Shown: positions 12,049 to 23,643, counted from the stretch's first letter. The stretch is DNA of 64,000 bases from Hericium rajendrae (GCA_033439255.1 CM065883.1:2418001-2482000), one strand, 5' to 3'. Notes: generated by a model not told the origin, from the letters alone. Translations and numbers: made by a program.

Positions 12049-12383
12049 ATTTGCCTTAGGATCTTCAAGCCCTGGACAAGGTCCAGGTCTCGTATTTATT
12101 ATAGCTATTTGTAGTCTGGTTATGCCTTTTGGATAAAGGCAGCTCTCGCTCTTTCACTCACTCTTTATTAGGTATCTGAATGCTTATATATGTACTCCAA
12201 GCAGGTCTTATACAAATGCACAGTTATGACGGTCACTTGTGGCCAATTGAGTTCCCCCGTGCCCATTGCCCACATATTGGTTCGTTATTATCTATCAGTG
12301 AGTTGTCGGAAAAAATGATACAGATGCAAGCCAAAACTACCAGAAATTTGCATTCCAGCCCAAGACTTGCTCCCGGAGTACCC
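12049..12383. other. Intergenic region between convergent genes
   Basis: The chitosanase gene and MYND gene D end towards each other here. It should hold both 3' ends. Nothing else is seen. Confidence 0.4.
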
Positions 12384-13456
12384 CTACGCGCCTCGAATAA
12401 TATCGCTATAACCGAACTGGCGCACTTCCTCGTCGGAGATCTGCACCCACTGCCACCTGCCCTGGATTTTCTACATTCTCCCAATGCGCGCCTTCGAGTT
12501 CACATCCTCCATCACGTCGAGTGCCGCGTCCGGGGGGCCGACCACGTGCCCCCTAAGCATCATCGCCTGCAACATCGGCAGCCAGCGCGCACCCAAGCGG
12601 TCGCTGCGCGCCAGCGCCGTATCCGGCTGACCGTCCCGCTCCCCGGGCTCTGTGCTCGGCAGTGGGTCCACAACGGGCGTACCGTCGTTAACGGGCGTCC
12701 CCGCGTAGGAGCACACCACCGGCAGCAGCCCGGCGTAGCGATCCTGTGCCTTCCACTCCTTCTCTGCGTGTTCGCGGTAGCGCTTCGATAGGTTGCTGAG
12801 CACCGGCGTCATCCCTATGGCGTCAAAATAGCCCGGACCTTTGAGGCTCGTGGGATGGATCGTGGCAGACGCGACGTAGAACATCGTGCTGGGATTGTCG
12901 TCGCCCGGAAGGTGCGGTCGGGCATCTATGGAGAGCATGAGGGGGACGACGGATTGCGCTTCTGGAGACGTGCGTTGATATTGCCATAAGGCGGACATGG
13001 CCGCCCTGTGGATGGTGAGGATGTGCAGCCGGTCCCACTCGACGAATTGTAGGAACCCCTGTGCACGGAGTTCGTTCTTGGACAGAGATGGGTATTGTTT
13101 CGACAATTGACCCAGGAGAAGCTTGTGGTCTTCCCTTTGTTCTTCTTTCTGTACCTTGTGATGAGGACAGGCAAATCTGCGGGGACAGTACAATTCAGAA
13201 TCGTGCTAGGGAATACCGAAGATCGGCGCACTTATGTCTCCACCAGTCGGCTCGTTGACACTCCCGATCTGGAGTAGAATGAGACATTGCTTCTCATTCG
13301 AACCATAGGCAAAAAAGACATACTGCAGTACACAGCGAGTTGGCAGCCTGAGCAACGGTGGAGGACTTCGGAGTACGGGAGCACTTTGGTACAATTGATG
13401 CACCTGAGCTCGTAGAAGTCCGTCCTCTTCCGAGACGACCGACCTTCTTCTGGCAT
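12384..13456 (-). CDS. MYND-type zinc finger protein D, with an in-frame stop near the end
   Basis: Three exons at about 13324-13456, 13217-13268 and from 13176 down. Exon 1 has CINCTKVLPYSEVLHRCSGC..AVYC; exon 2, 52 bases here rather than 37, has REC then QRADWWRHKC. The cluster-wide domain follows (RPHLPGDDNP, DRYAGLLPV, RGHVVGP). The frame reaches a TAG at 12471-12473, giving 296 residues. The same frame then continues with the complete conserved tail (KIQGRWQWVQISDEEVRQFGY) to a second stop at 12384. In relatives this codon is CAG or similar, so a single C-to-T change would explain it. It is either a recently truncated gene, read through, or edited; the tail has not decayed. Confidence 0.75.
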
Positions 13457-13763
13457 AGTCGAAGAAGCTTTGAAAAAGATGATCTATGTATTGTTGGGAG
13501 GTTCGAAAACTAGGATGTGGGCGCATGTAGATCCGTTAGAAAACGAGACTTCGTCACTGCAGGTATAAGTAGAGGGGACAATATTTGCTTCCGCAGCCCG
13601 CTCAAACGGAAGCAACCGCAGGTGAAACATCAGTTCAAAGGCCCTCAACCTCTAAATCCTGTGCATGGATCAAGTCAGGTCTCTGAAATTGAGACGTGAG
13701 ATATCGAAAAAAGTTAGACCATATGTTTACGCGAGAGGATGAACAAGCTAACGCAGATGCTAG
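13457..13763. other. Intergenic between MYND genes D and E
   Basis: This short stretch is the promoter side of gene D and the 3' flank of gene E. No feature seen. Confidence 0.4.
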
Positions 13764-14813
13764 CTAAGCGTCCGCTAAAATATGACCATAACCAGAACGG
13801 CGGGCCTCGTCCTCGCTCATCGGCACCCATCGCGTGTTACTGTCTCCTACTCTCTCCATCACCCCAACCTGTGCCTTGGTGTCGAGGTCCTCCAAAGCGG
13901 CCAATGGGCCGATCACATGCCCTTTGAGAACCATCGCCTGCAATGTCGGTAACCAGCGATTCGACCGACTCAATTCATCATAACCATCCGGCAATGGCTG
14001 AGCGGACTTCGGGCGCGGCAATGGTCTATAAACGGGGGCGGCGTGGTATGTGGGCATCCCGGCGTACATCACCATGAAGGGAAGTATACCCATGAACCGT
14101 TCCGGCGCGTGGTATTTATCGCGTGCAATTTTGTAGTAGTCCACGGACAATTCCTCAAAGCGCTTTGTCGCCCCCGCCAGAGTCAGCCAATCCGTCTCTT
14201 TATCCAGCCGGAGGTCCATCCATCTGGCGGTCTCGATCATGAAGCGGCTGCCCGGGTTGTCGTCGATAGTGAAGCGAGGGCGGATGACGAAGATGAGGAG
14301 GCGACGATTCAAAACGACATTCTCGAGTGAGTGGGTGCCATGATACATTCGGGCAGAGCAGATTACTGCCCGGTAGAGGGTGAAGCAATGAAGATTGAGC
14401 CATTCGAAATAGCGTTCGACCTCCGCCTTTCGCCGCTCGGGTTTAGGGACCATTGGATTCAGAAGCGCAAGGACCGTCTGAACAAATCTGTGGTCATCTT
14501 CTCCTTGGTGCTTGAGGCTTGCTTGAAATGCACATTGTTCCCTGTCAAGCGAGAAAAACAAGGGATATATCAGCCGGATCCGACGTCATGAGGCCGTCCG
14601 TAGCTTGTCACACCTGTGCTGCTCCCAATCGGCCTTTTGACACTGCTGACCTACAGATACATGCAGTCAGTGGTCTGTTATACAGCCTACGACACGATGG
14701 AGATGCGTACTACAGTATTCTGCCATCTGGCATGCTTTGCAGCGTAATGCGGTTCCGTCTGCAGAGGAGGTTTCCTTAAAGCAATAGGTACATCTTCGTT
14801 GCACCCCGTCCAT
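13764..14813 (-). CDS. MYND-type zinc finger protein E
   Basis: Three exons at about 14711-14813, 14614-14650 (37 bases) and 13764-14541 give 305 residues. The finger runs CTYCFKETSSADGTALRCKAC..AEYC in exon 1, QQCQKADWEQH in the microexon and REQC at the start of exon 3. The C-terminal domain carries RPRFTIDDNP, ERFMGILPF, GHVIGPL and WVPMSEDEARRSGY. Start at 14813 was chosen because it gives a short leader before the finger as in gene F; an in-frame ATG also exists at 14915. It appears intact and sits head to tail with its neighbours, which fits tandem duplication. Confidence 0.85.
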
Positions 14814-15061
14814 GGCAATCTTCTTGAGAGACCATCGAAGCTCTTCGCATCGTCTGCCCGACATGAATGCCGAGGTCTGAGATGAGATACGTGCCAGTGT
14901 AGCTTCTGCTGACATGTGTCTGTTAGCAGAGTGACATGTTGTGGCCCCTGTCCAGGCGGCTGATGTAACATGAGACTCGGTCCCGAATTACCACTGAATG
15001 TTTGAACTATGAATGGCCACCACCAAGACGGAGGAAGGGAGCTAGACAAACAGCAAATTCT
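14814..15061. other. Short intergenic between MYND genes E and F
   Basis: Promoter side of gene E. No other feature seen. Confidence 0.35.
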
Positions 15062-16079
15062 TCAGGTATTTTCAACGAAAGCATCGTAGCCAAAACTGCG
15101 TGCTTCAAGGTCGCTTATCTGTACCCACTTCCATCCTGCCCCTACCTTCCGGAAAATACCTATCCTCGCCTTCGTGTCTATGTCTGCAAGCGCACTCCCG
15201 TCCATAGGCCCCAGCAAATGACCTCGTAGAACCATGGCCTGCAATGTAGGCAGCCATTTTTTCCACCGAGAAACAGCGTTGTGATTGTCCCATGGCAAAA
15301 CGATCCTCTTCTTCGGCAAGGGTTCGAGAATAGGCGTGCCCATCGAGTGGAACATATCTGCGTACACGCACGACACGGGAAGTATTCCCTGAAATCGATC
15401 CGCTGCACCCCACACATGATTGACCAAGAAGTGATTGACCGGCGACTCCAGCTCTATCTCTTGCGGAAGGTCGACGCCGGTCCAGCTCGGCTCGTCGTTG
15501 CCCGGCATCGGTCTAAGCTCCGCTCCAACGACCAAGAATGCGCTGCTGGGATTCCTGTCCGACGAAAGATGCGGACGGACGACCACGTAAAACAAGACTC
15601 GGCTGGGCTTTAACTTCAAGGGCGCGATGGCGTCCTGGAATTCGCGGGCCGCATAGATTCCTGCTCGCTGGAGGTTCAGAGTGTTGAGCTCGAACCATCG
15701 TTTGAACAATGCCTGCTCCCTGTGACGAAGTTCCTCCTTGGAGCCTCCATGAAGGTCGGATAAATGGTCATAGAGGGCTTGTCGATCGACCTCCCAACGA
15801 AGCCTTGCCGCTTCAGCATCCGCACAGACAGTTCTGAATTGGCATGTCGTCCTGTTCAACTAATGCAAAGGGCAACAACGCATACTTACTTATGAACAGC
15901 CCAATTGTCTTTCTGGCATTTCCTATCTGAATAAAAGCTGAGTCCTTTCCGAGAAAACAATATGTCCCGAAACGCGTACCGCAATAAAACGCGACCTTGC
16001 AATTTTTGCACCGATACAGATTGTCTGACTTTGCAATCGGCTTTGAACAATGGTAACACGAGCGATACTGCACCTTCAT
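15062..16079 (-). CDS. MYND-type zinc finger protein F
   Basis: Three exons at about 15980-16079, 15890-15926 (37 bases) and 15062-15833 give 302 residues. The finger reads CYHCSKPIAKSDNLYRCKNC..AFYC, then RKCQKDNWAVHK in the microexon and TVC opening exon 3. The long C-terminal domain has RPHLSSDRNP, DRFQGILPV, RGHLLGPM and WVQISDLEARSFGY. It is intact. Exon lengths, intron phases and the position of the microexon match genes A and E, so these three descend from one gene with this structure. Confidence 0.87.
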
Positions 16080-16738
16080 TGCAGATAGATTGGAGGGTAT
16101 AAGTCTTACCCTGTGAGGGTGTATACTCGAAGACGATTAATGGTGTTGACGGAAGTACCAATGGGGATTGTCTTTGCCTTGGCCGTGGTAAAAACCTCGA
16201 GTGGGACGGAGCCAGGCTGTCGGGTTGAACGGAGCCCGAATTGCGGCCGAAATATCGGCACCTCCACGCATTTCCGACTCCAACTTCAAGATCCCTCATG
16301 CTTACTTCGCTTGCAGCGAGTACTCAAACCACAACAATGCCCACCATGCTATGCTAGACATTGATTTGCACGCATTCATGTGAGCTCTCTATCTTCGCAA
16401 ACTTCCGTTGAGCTCAGCAACTACGCTCAGAATTCTATCGAGCCAACTGTGACGCGTGATCCCGTCTCGATTCTCAAATATCCGGCTCCTACAGACATGT
16501 ATTTCATTGAACAATCAATTGTTTTACGCCATATTGAAGCTTTTCTCAACAGTGCTCATTCACAGCTATATGATGTCGACATCAGAATCAGAAGTTGAAG
16601 CCTGGATTGCGACTTTGAAGTGTGTGATATCTTGCAATTCTACCAATCTTTTGCCTCCTGACAGCCGCATATAGTCCGCATGAATTTTGGTCGAGATTTG
16701 TCCAGCCTCGGATTGCCCAGATACTAAAAATCACTCCT
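16080..16738. other. Divergent intergenic region, MYND F and F-box genes
   Basis: The two flanking genes start from opposite ends of this stretch, so it should contain both promoters. I do not see a clear TATA box or repeat. Confidence 0.4.
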
Positions 16739-18571
16739 TTGATGTCAACCGATCTCATCGTGGATGCTCGTCGAACGCTCGACAATGAACTGGACGCTCT
16801 GCACTTGGCTATATGCTACCTACGCACTGGCCGCAATGCTCTGTCACCGATCTCTTGTCTTCCAGATGAGGCCCTTGCTCTTGTATTCAAATTCGTGGCT
16901 GCCACTATGCCAGTAGAGCTGGAATTTGAATCTTTCGATCCAGATTTTATCATCCCCCCGCCCATGTCGCCCCCGTTCACATTCAAGTTTCCTACTGCCA
17001 CTACGTCTCTGGCAGGTATCTCTGAGCCTCCTCTCGGATTGATTCAAGCGACCCATGTCTGTAGATGCTGGCGCGACGTTGCTCTAAGTCAGGCCAGCCT
17101 CTGGGGAAACATCACCGATGAATTAGGTCCGCAGTGGCAAGAACTGATGCTATCTCGTGCGCAGTCTACACCTGTATCCATTTGTTTGCCGTCTTGTCGA
17201 CCGGAGCATACCGCTGTCATCGCCCAGCATATCTCTCATACCCGTGATCTGTGTCTGGCTGCTCATCCCGACACTCTGGAAACCATCTGCCACTCGTTGA
17301 CGACTCCAGCTGCTATGCTGACTTACCTGAAGATAGTAAACTGCGAAATTCAATCCATCTTTCTGCCTAAAACTGTGTTTGCTGGACATACGCCTTCTCT
17401 GCGCCACGTCATCCTGTACGGGGTTGTATTTTCATGGTCTTCCCCTATATTTCGCAACTTGACAAATCTGAGAATGTTTTCAGATCGCCCTGTCAATCCT
17501 TCTTATGCACCCGACACTTCTGCCTTGGAACCAGATTTCGACAGCTTTCTTTGTGCTCTTGAGAATATGCCTGCCCTGGAGACGCTGGACCTTTCCTTCT
17601 GTCTTCCCTCAAGATGTTACTCTCCCACAAACCATGATACTGCCGCCTTACCGTGCTTGAAATTGCTGTCCTTGAGGGGGACTACAACGGACTGCATTGA
17701 CATCGTTGCACACTTGAAGATTCCTCCGTCGTGTCGTCTTGCTCTCAGGTGTCACGAAGGGGCGCACTGGGAGATCGATTATCTTCTTCCTTTCATCAAA
17801 GAACATACGCACAACAGCACGGTAGAACCTCTACGTACTCTATTCATAAGTCTTCCCACAGACGACTATGGAGACCGATTTGCCGTCGAGATTTGGCGCA
17901 CTTATCGCTCTCTGGATCTAGAACTTCCTGGTGCGCGCCCCGACGGGGATCCTGCCATAACCATTTGGTTTCCTGTGGCCTGGAACTCCATAGCTGCGTT
18001 GGAAGCTCTTTGCGCAGTTCTGCCCCTGGACAATCTGCGCGTCCTCTCAGTAACATATCAACACCGCGCCTGGTCTCTCCGATTTTGGATACGCATGTTC
18101 GAGCGATGCACATCTCTGGAGCGCGTTCATGTAGCTGGCCGAAATGCGGTGTACTTTCGCGCTGCCCTTGAGCCTCAGGTACTCGAAGAACCCCAGGACG
18201 CTTTGACGCCGGAGCGGCTCTTCCTCAGGCAACTTAAATCACTTCAGGTGACCGAGGTCGATTTCGGAATCAACGAGGATGACCAATCATTCTTCGACCT
18301 CCTTGATTACTGTCTACGCCTTCGTCTGCGAATCATCAAGACTGCGCAGCTTGGGAACAGCGACTCGGACGTTTGCGGCAAACTCGAAAGTCTGGTGATC
18401 GCACGTTGTAAGGTTCCGGTGAAATTTTTGCCTGCAGTTCGCAAGATTGTGCAGGACCTCCGGTCGGAAGTTGTTCAAGTCGTCACCTGGGACGGAGAAA
18501 TCGACGAGGAAGATGAGGAAGACGAGGAAGACGAGGAAGACGAGGACGAAGAAGATGAAGACGAAGACTGA
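16739..18571 (+). CDS. F-box-like protein with leucine-rich region and acidic tail
   Basis: A single-exon gene of 610 residues. Residues about 35-115 form an agaricomycete F-box-like domain: an N-terminal coiled segment (LDNELDALHLAICYLRTG), then LSPISCLPDEALALVFKFV, then QATHVCRCWRDVALSQASLW. The middle is leucine-rich with repeating 'LETLDLSF' and 'LKLLSLRG' segments, as in substrate-receptor arms of SCF ubiquitin ligases. The protein ends in about 25 residues that are almost all Asp and Glu. By family it should bind Skp1 and recruit a target for ubiquitination; the target is unknown. No defect seen. An ATG two codons upstream context (MMST) leaves the start slightly open. Confidence 0.85.
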   Translation: MMSTDLIVDARRTLDNELDALHLAICYLRTGRNALSPISCLPDEALALVFKFVAATMPVELEFESFDPDFIIPPPMSPPFTFKFPTATTSLAGISEPPLGLIQATHVCRCWRDVALSQASLWGNITDELGPQWQELMLSRAQSTPVSICLPSCRPEHTAVIAQHISHTRDLCLAAHPDTLETICHSLTTPAAMLTYLKIVNCEIQSIFLPKTVFAGHTPSLRHVILYGVVFSWSSPIFRNLTNLRMFSDRPVNPSYAPDTSALEPDFDSFLCALENMPALETLDLSFCLPSRCYSPTNHDTAALPCLKLLSLRGTTTDCIDIVAHLKIPPSCRLALRCHEGAHWEIDYLLPFIKEHTHNSTVEPLRTLFISLPTDDYGDRFAVEIWRTYRSLDLELPGARPDGDPAITIWFPVAWNSIAALEALCAVLPLDNLRVLSVTYQHRAWSLRFWIRMFERCTSLERVHVAGRNAVYFRAALEPQVLEEPQDALTPERLFLRQLKSLQVTEVDFGINEDDQSFFDLLDYCLRLRLRIIKTAQLGNSDSDVCGKLESLVIARCKVPVKFLPAVRKIVQDLRSEVVQVVTWDGEIDEEDEEDEEDEEDEDEEDEDED

Positions 18572-19322
18572 GGGAGACGGAAGGAAGGCGAAACTTCTTG
18601 ATTCTGGACTCCAATTGGGCTGGTATGGAAGCAGTGCAAATACACTTAACCCTCAACTTACTCATGTGTACAAGGACGTAGTCCTGTAAAAATATTCAAT
18701 GTTTGATGGAATCGACAGTTGATCGACAAGCACTGCTGAGCTGCTCTGCGTGCAATAACATGTGTGAGGATGTACCACCCATGTTTGCCGCCGTGTTAGG
18801 GTGCTTCACACCAACAAACTATGACTGTACTACTGATGCTTATGAAGCAACATCTGCGGCAACTGCATTGTGACAGAGATTGAACTATCCAACTAAGCTG
18901 GAACTCAAGCGCACGGTGTCGCTCATTCACCACTGGCAGCAGCAAGCTGGGATGCCTTCGGATCCTATCTGAGACACGCGCGATAACCACCCTCATCCCC
19001 AACAATCCTCATCGTGGTAAACTCGATGGCAGGCTTGAGGCCCACATCTGACCACCCGTCTCCCATGCCTAGTATTTCAAGGGGTAGCTACTGGAATTAC
19101 AGTCAGTTTTGAGGATACATCGGTAAGAGCACTATGTCAAGTGTCTTCATGACCTCAAGGCCTCATATCTGTCGAAAGGGTAACTCGGAGGATCGACAAT
19201 ACATACACACATACAACAGCATCCTGGCTGCTTCAAGAAAGTACATCCATCCATGGTACAAACAAGAAAACAACAATCTCCACAACCTCCAGCATTCCTA
19301 CATACAGCCCCGCGCCGCCGCC
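18572..19322. other. Intergenic between convergent F-box and ADI1 genes
   Basis: Holds the 3' ends of the two genes. Open frames here lack splice or domain support. Confidence 0.4.
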
Positions 19323-20085
19323 TCACTTGAGCAAGATCGCATTCCCAACAGCACGCGCAAGCCACGTGAACAAGCCCTCCACGCGCCCCGCGCCCGACCG
19401 GATCTCGTCGAGATACGTGAGCCGCGTGGGGTGCGTGTCCGTCGTATCGTCGCGGCGCACGGGCGCCCAATTCGGGACGTCCTGCGGGCGTTTAGTTACA
19501 TACATAAATCAGCACCGCGCGGCGCGCACGCACCTCCCACAAGCGCAGGCCGAAGATGGCGTTCTGCTCGTCGAGCATGAAGCGGTGGTAGATCCCGCGC
19601 GGGACCGCGATGAGGTCGCCCGGGATGATCTGGATGCGGATCCACGCGTCCGTCGGGTGCTCTGCGCGGCACCATCAGCAGTCAACGGTCAGCGCAGGTG
19701 GATAAGCACGCACCGCGCACGTCGTAGTACCCGCCGCCGCTAACGACGAAGCGGATCTCGTCCTCCTCATGCAGGTGCCTGCGCATCGCCATCAATCAGA
19801 CGCAGCACAACGCCAAGGAGCCAAGAGCAGACGCAACTCATCAAAGAAGTCCTTCAGGATGTCGTCGTACTTCTCGCCGAACGACTCTTTCGTGACGTTG
19901 ATCTTGTCCTGGCACTTGAAGTTCTCCTTCGCGGCGAGCGCGTCGACGCGCGGCGCCCAGTCGTCGAGCGGCACGGTCCAGTGCCGGATGCCGAGGCCCT
20001 CGAGCTGCGCCTGGTCGACGGCTTTGCCGGAGTCGTGCGGGAGGCGCACGTCGCCGGGGAGGTTGTCGTAGTAGTAGGAGCGCAT
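19323..20085 (-). CDS. ADI1: Acireductone dioxygenase (methionine salvage)
   Basis: Four exons at about 19838-20085, 19714-19778, 19534-19661 and 19323-19481 give 199 residues, close to the family length. The product begins MRSYYYDNLPGDVRLPHDSG and has the cupin metal site: HLHEEDEIR (His, His and Glu ligands, residues about 84-92) and the last His in YHRF. The enzyme oxidises 1,2-dihydroxy-5-methylthiopentene to the keto acid that precedes methionine, in the cytosol, with Fe(II); with Ni(II) a different reaction occurs. The reading frame is intact. Its upstream neighbour on the same strand is APS kinase, another sulfur gene. Confidence 0.95.
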
Positions 20086-20582
20086 CGTGATGGGGTGATG
20101 AGGGTAGGGTAGTAGGGAAGAGGCTTACGGGAAGTAGGGAGACCGCGCGATGGGAGCAGGAGCCTTTATGTAGGAGAGCATGCTATTTGTGGGCTGGACA
20201 ATGGATAAGAAGGAATGCGATGCCTTGACAAGGTAACGCGGTTCGATATGATGTGATGTGGGGATCATGCGCGGGACCCACTTGCAACAGCGTGTATACT
20301 TTGTAAGTAATACGGTGTGTGAGCACCATCAGAGCGTCAAGTTGCCACACCAAGCGATCTGTTACTGTGGACTGTAGCGCTGCCGCGGCAACCTCGCAGG
20401 TGCACGCCTCGTATAGACAACGCTGAGAACCTGCAGACTCCGTTATTAGTGAGCAGGATCCCAGACAGTCCTTATTATAGCCGGGAAGCATCCTATCACC
20501 GCCTGTGGAGTATGTACAGCTTACGGTCGCCAGCAACCAGATACATACAGATAGATAGCGCCGCCTTGGCAGCAGCCAACTA
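20086..20582. other. Intergenic between ADI1 start and APS kinase end
   Basis: Contains the ADI1 promoter and the 3' flank of the APS kinase gene. No gene seen. Confidence 0.45.
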
Positions 20583-21399
20583 TCAGATGAATGCCTTCGC
20601 CTTGAGATACTCCGTGATCGTGCGCACTGCCTCCGTAACGTCGCACTCATCCGTCTTGATATGCAGCTCAGGCGCCTCCGGGGCCTCGTACGGCGCCGAG
20701 ATTCCTGTGAAATCTACGTGTCGTGTGAGATAAGACGGGAGGCACAGTAGCAACCACGACGCACCCTTGATCTCGCCCGCCCGCGCTTTCTTGTAGAGCC
20801 CCTTCGGGTCGCGCTGTTCGACGACGGCAAGCGGCGCGTCGACGAACACCTCGACGAAGCCGAGGCCTGCCTTTTCGTGCAGCGCGCGCGCGGTGTCACG
20901 GTCCGCCTTGTAGGGCGCGATGAACGCCGTGATGGTGATACACGCGCCGTCGGAGAACAGCCGCGCGACCTATGTGTAAGGGCGCGAGTCAGCGCAGGCG
21001 GCATGCGGAATGGAGAGGCAGGCGGCGCACCTCGCCGACGCGGCGAATGTTCTCGTTGCGCGACTTCTCGTCGAAGCCGAGGTCCTTGTTGAGCCCGAAG
21101 CGCAGGTTGTCGCCGTCGAGGCGGTATACAAACTTGTGCAGGTGTAGCAGATGCTGCTCGAGCGCGCAGGCGATGGTGGACTGTGACGGCGTCAGGACGC
21201 GAAAACGCGCAGTTGCGAGGAGGCTCACCTTGCCGCTGGCGCTGAGGCCCGTCAGCCAGATGGTGACGCCTTTTTGGCTGAGATACTGGGTGCGCTCTGC
21301 GAGATCGACGGCGCCTGGTGGGTTTGTTCAATTCGTTGTTTGCAGATCAAATGGAAATGCCGTTGGCTGACCTTCGTGGAAGGTGATGTTGCTCGCCAT
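20583..21399 (-). CDS. Adenylylsulfate (APS) kinase
   Basis: Five exons at about 21372-21399, 21229-21314, 21031-21180, 20765-20969 and 20583-20713 give 199 residues, the usual size. The start [10 protein letters not shown] leads to the P-loop GLSASGKST (ATP binding, split by an intron after GK), then [17 protein letters not shown] with the APS-binding DGDN/R region, and [37 protein letters not shown]. It phosphorylates APS to PAPS in sulfate assimilation. Homologue of yeast MET14 and bacterial CysC. An upstream in-frame ATG exists, but MASNI is the conserved start. Intact; adjacent to ADI1. Confidence 0.95.
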
Positions 21400-22368
21400 T
21401 TTGATTCCGCTGATCTGCAACTTTTCACTTAGGCGATAGGCCGCGTAGTATGCTCGGGGCTTTTGGTGCGCTAATCTAGGTTGAAGGAGTGAAAGGAATT
21501 TGGGCTCTTCGTCCGACCAATTTTTTTTCGCCACTGCCTATCGCATCATGATCACCTCATCGGCGCGAAACGATAGGGAAGTAAGGAAAGTAGGCATCGG
21601 TGGGCGTTTGACTACATATATCGGTCGCAGGAACCGTCGCAGTAAAGATGCTGTATCTGTGGTGTGTTGGTGAAAGGTTAATGTTGATCGCAGCCTCTTA
21701 CGATAGTCTGTCTGATCTAGCCGAGATGAAGTAGAGTACCTGATAGTAATAGAACACCGGGGTTGGTCTCCCTAGCTTGCAGTCTCATTACGCGTACAAG
21801 TGACCTCAACTGAAGCATGGAGAGCATGCAATGTTTTCCTTTACGCTAATAACTCCATTTTTAGATGGTTCTCTTTACAAGGAGGAGTGACGGTGACGGT
21901 GATGACGAGCAGATAGCCATCACTCCCCGCTTGAAAAGGAAAGAGCCGATCGCGGTATAGCCTTCGCTGTGCCTATTCTCCTGCAGCGTTCGACCCTTTC
22001 CTTTCTGCCATCCAGCCTTCACCACGTCAGTTCACGACCCTTTATAATTCCTTGTGAGTTTTTATGTATCTATGGCACGCAGGTATAGTATTCTGACCTT
22101 GAGTCATGCGGGATGCACGTGGGTTTATCCAGTACACCACAAGATCGCACTTCGAGATCGATCTACGTAGACACCACGTAGACTCCCAGCACACGCTCCT
22201 CCACCTGGGCAGTCTCCTTGCCCATCGCCTCGAAGGTGCGCATAGACAGCGAAATGTGTTGTGAGAGCTCATTCTCACCACCACGCGACCGCAGACGTAT
22301 AGACCTTCCCCAATCCCCACTGCCACCGACCTCCCTAGCTCTCACCGACACACGTACCGATAGAAAAC
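21400..22368. other. Divergent promoter region, APS kinase and SEC14
   Basis: The two flanking genes are transcribed away from each other. The stretch is not repetitive and has no supported coding region. Regulatory elements for sulfur control could lie here, but I see no motif I can defend. Confidence 0.45.
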
Positions 22369-23462
22369 ATGTCACCAGGGCAGGCACCATCCAGCGTGTC
22401 ACAGCTCCCGCCAGGCATTACTGATCCAAACTACCACCCCCTGCCCGGCCGTCTGGGCAATCTCACCATCCCGCAGCAGCATGCACTCGACACGCTGAAG
22501 AAGGAGCTGAAGGAAGAGGGGCACTTCGTTGAGGAGCGGATGGACGATGCGATGCTGCTCAGGTGCGTGTGGACGCCTCTGCTCCGCTCCGCTCCAGAGT
22601 GCTCATGCGCTGGTTTCGACAGATTTTTGCGGGCGCGCAGGTTCGATGTCGTAAAGGCGAAGGCGATGATCATCGATGCTGAGAAGTGGCGCAAGGACTT
22701 TGGCGTCGACGATATCGTCCAGTGCGTGCATGCAGTCTAGACCGGGGCGGGGGCTGATCGTGTGTCGCAGGCACTTCGACTTCCCAGAGCGAGAGCAGGT
22801 GGATAAGTACTACCCGCAATACTACCACAAAATGGACAAGGTGCGTAGCCCGATCCTCCTCGCGGCCTTTCCGGAGCACACGTCGCTCACCTTACCTCCG
22901 CGGACAGGACGGCCGCCCGCTGTACATCCAGAAGCTGGGCCTGATCGACGTCAAGGCGCTCTACGCGGTGACGACGCCCGAGCGGCAGCTACAGCGCCTC
23001 GTGCTCGAGTACGAGAAGTTCCTGCACGAGCGCGTGCCCGCGTGCGCCGCGGCGATCGGGCACCCCGTCGAGACGTCGTGCACGATCATCGACCTGCACA
23101 ACGTCTCGATCGCGAACTTCTACCGCGTCAAGGACTACGTGATGGCCGCGAGCAGCGTCGGGCAGGACCGCTACCCCGAGACGATGGGCAAGTTCTACAT
23201 CATCAACGCGCCGTGGGCGTTCAGCGCCGTGTGGGCCATCATCCGGCCGTGGCTCGACGAGGCGACCGTCGCGAAGATCAATATCCTCGGCAGCGGGTAC
23301 CGCGATAAGCTGCTCGAGCAGATCCCCGTGGAGAATCTGCCCAAGGAGTTCGGCGGCCTGTGCGAGTGCCCCGGCGGCTGCAGCCTGAGCGACGCGGGCC
23401 CGTGGAATAAGGGCGAGGAGCAAAAGGAGGAGCGGAAGGAGGAGCAGGAGGCGAGCGCATAG
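22369..23462 (+). CDS. SEC14: SEC14-type phosphatidylinositol/phosphatidylcholine transfer protein
   Basis: Four exons at about 22369-22562, 22623-22721, 22771-22840 and 22908-23462 give 305 residues, against 304 in yeast Sec14p. The CRAL-TRIO N domain has LLRFLRARRFDVVKAKAMI and WRKDFGVDDI. The CRAL-TRIO lipid-binding domain has DGRPLYIQKLG, TIIDLHNVSIANFY, YPETMGKFYIINAPWAFSAVW, VAKINILGSGYRDKLLEQI and LPKEFGG. It exchanges PtdIns and PtdCho between membranes and supports Golgi secretion. The last 20 residues are a Glu/Lys-rich tail. It converges on SNU13 with 181 bases between stop codons. Confidence 0.95.
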
Positions 23463-23643
23463 AGCGCCGCGGTCAGGCTGAGTGCTCGGCGGTAGTCTAC
23501 CTGTACAGTTTATACCTAATCGATTGTCGTCCGAGCGACTCGTCGGCTCGGTCTTCATTTCAGATTGCTCGTTTACGCATCAAGTTCTACGTAGCAAAAC
23601 AACTGCTGGTTGTGGGAGCGAGGGCTACAGGAGCGGGCTGTGT

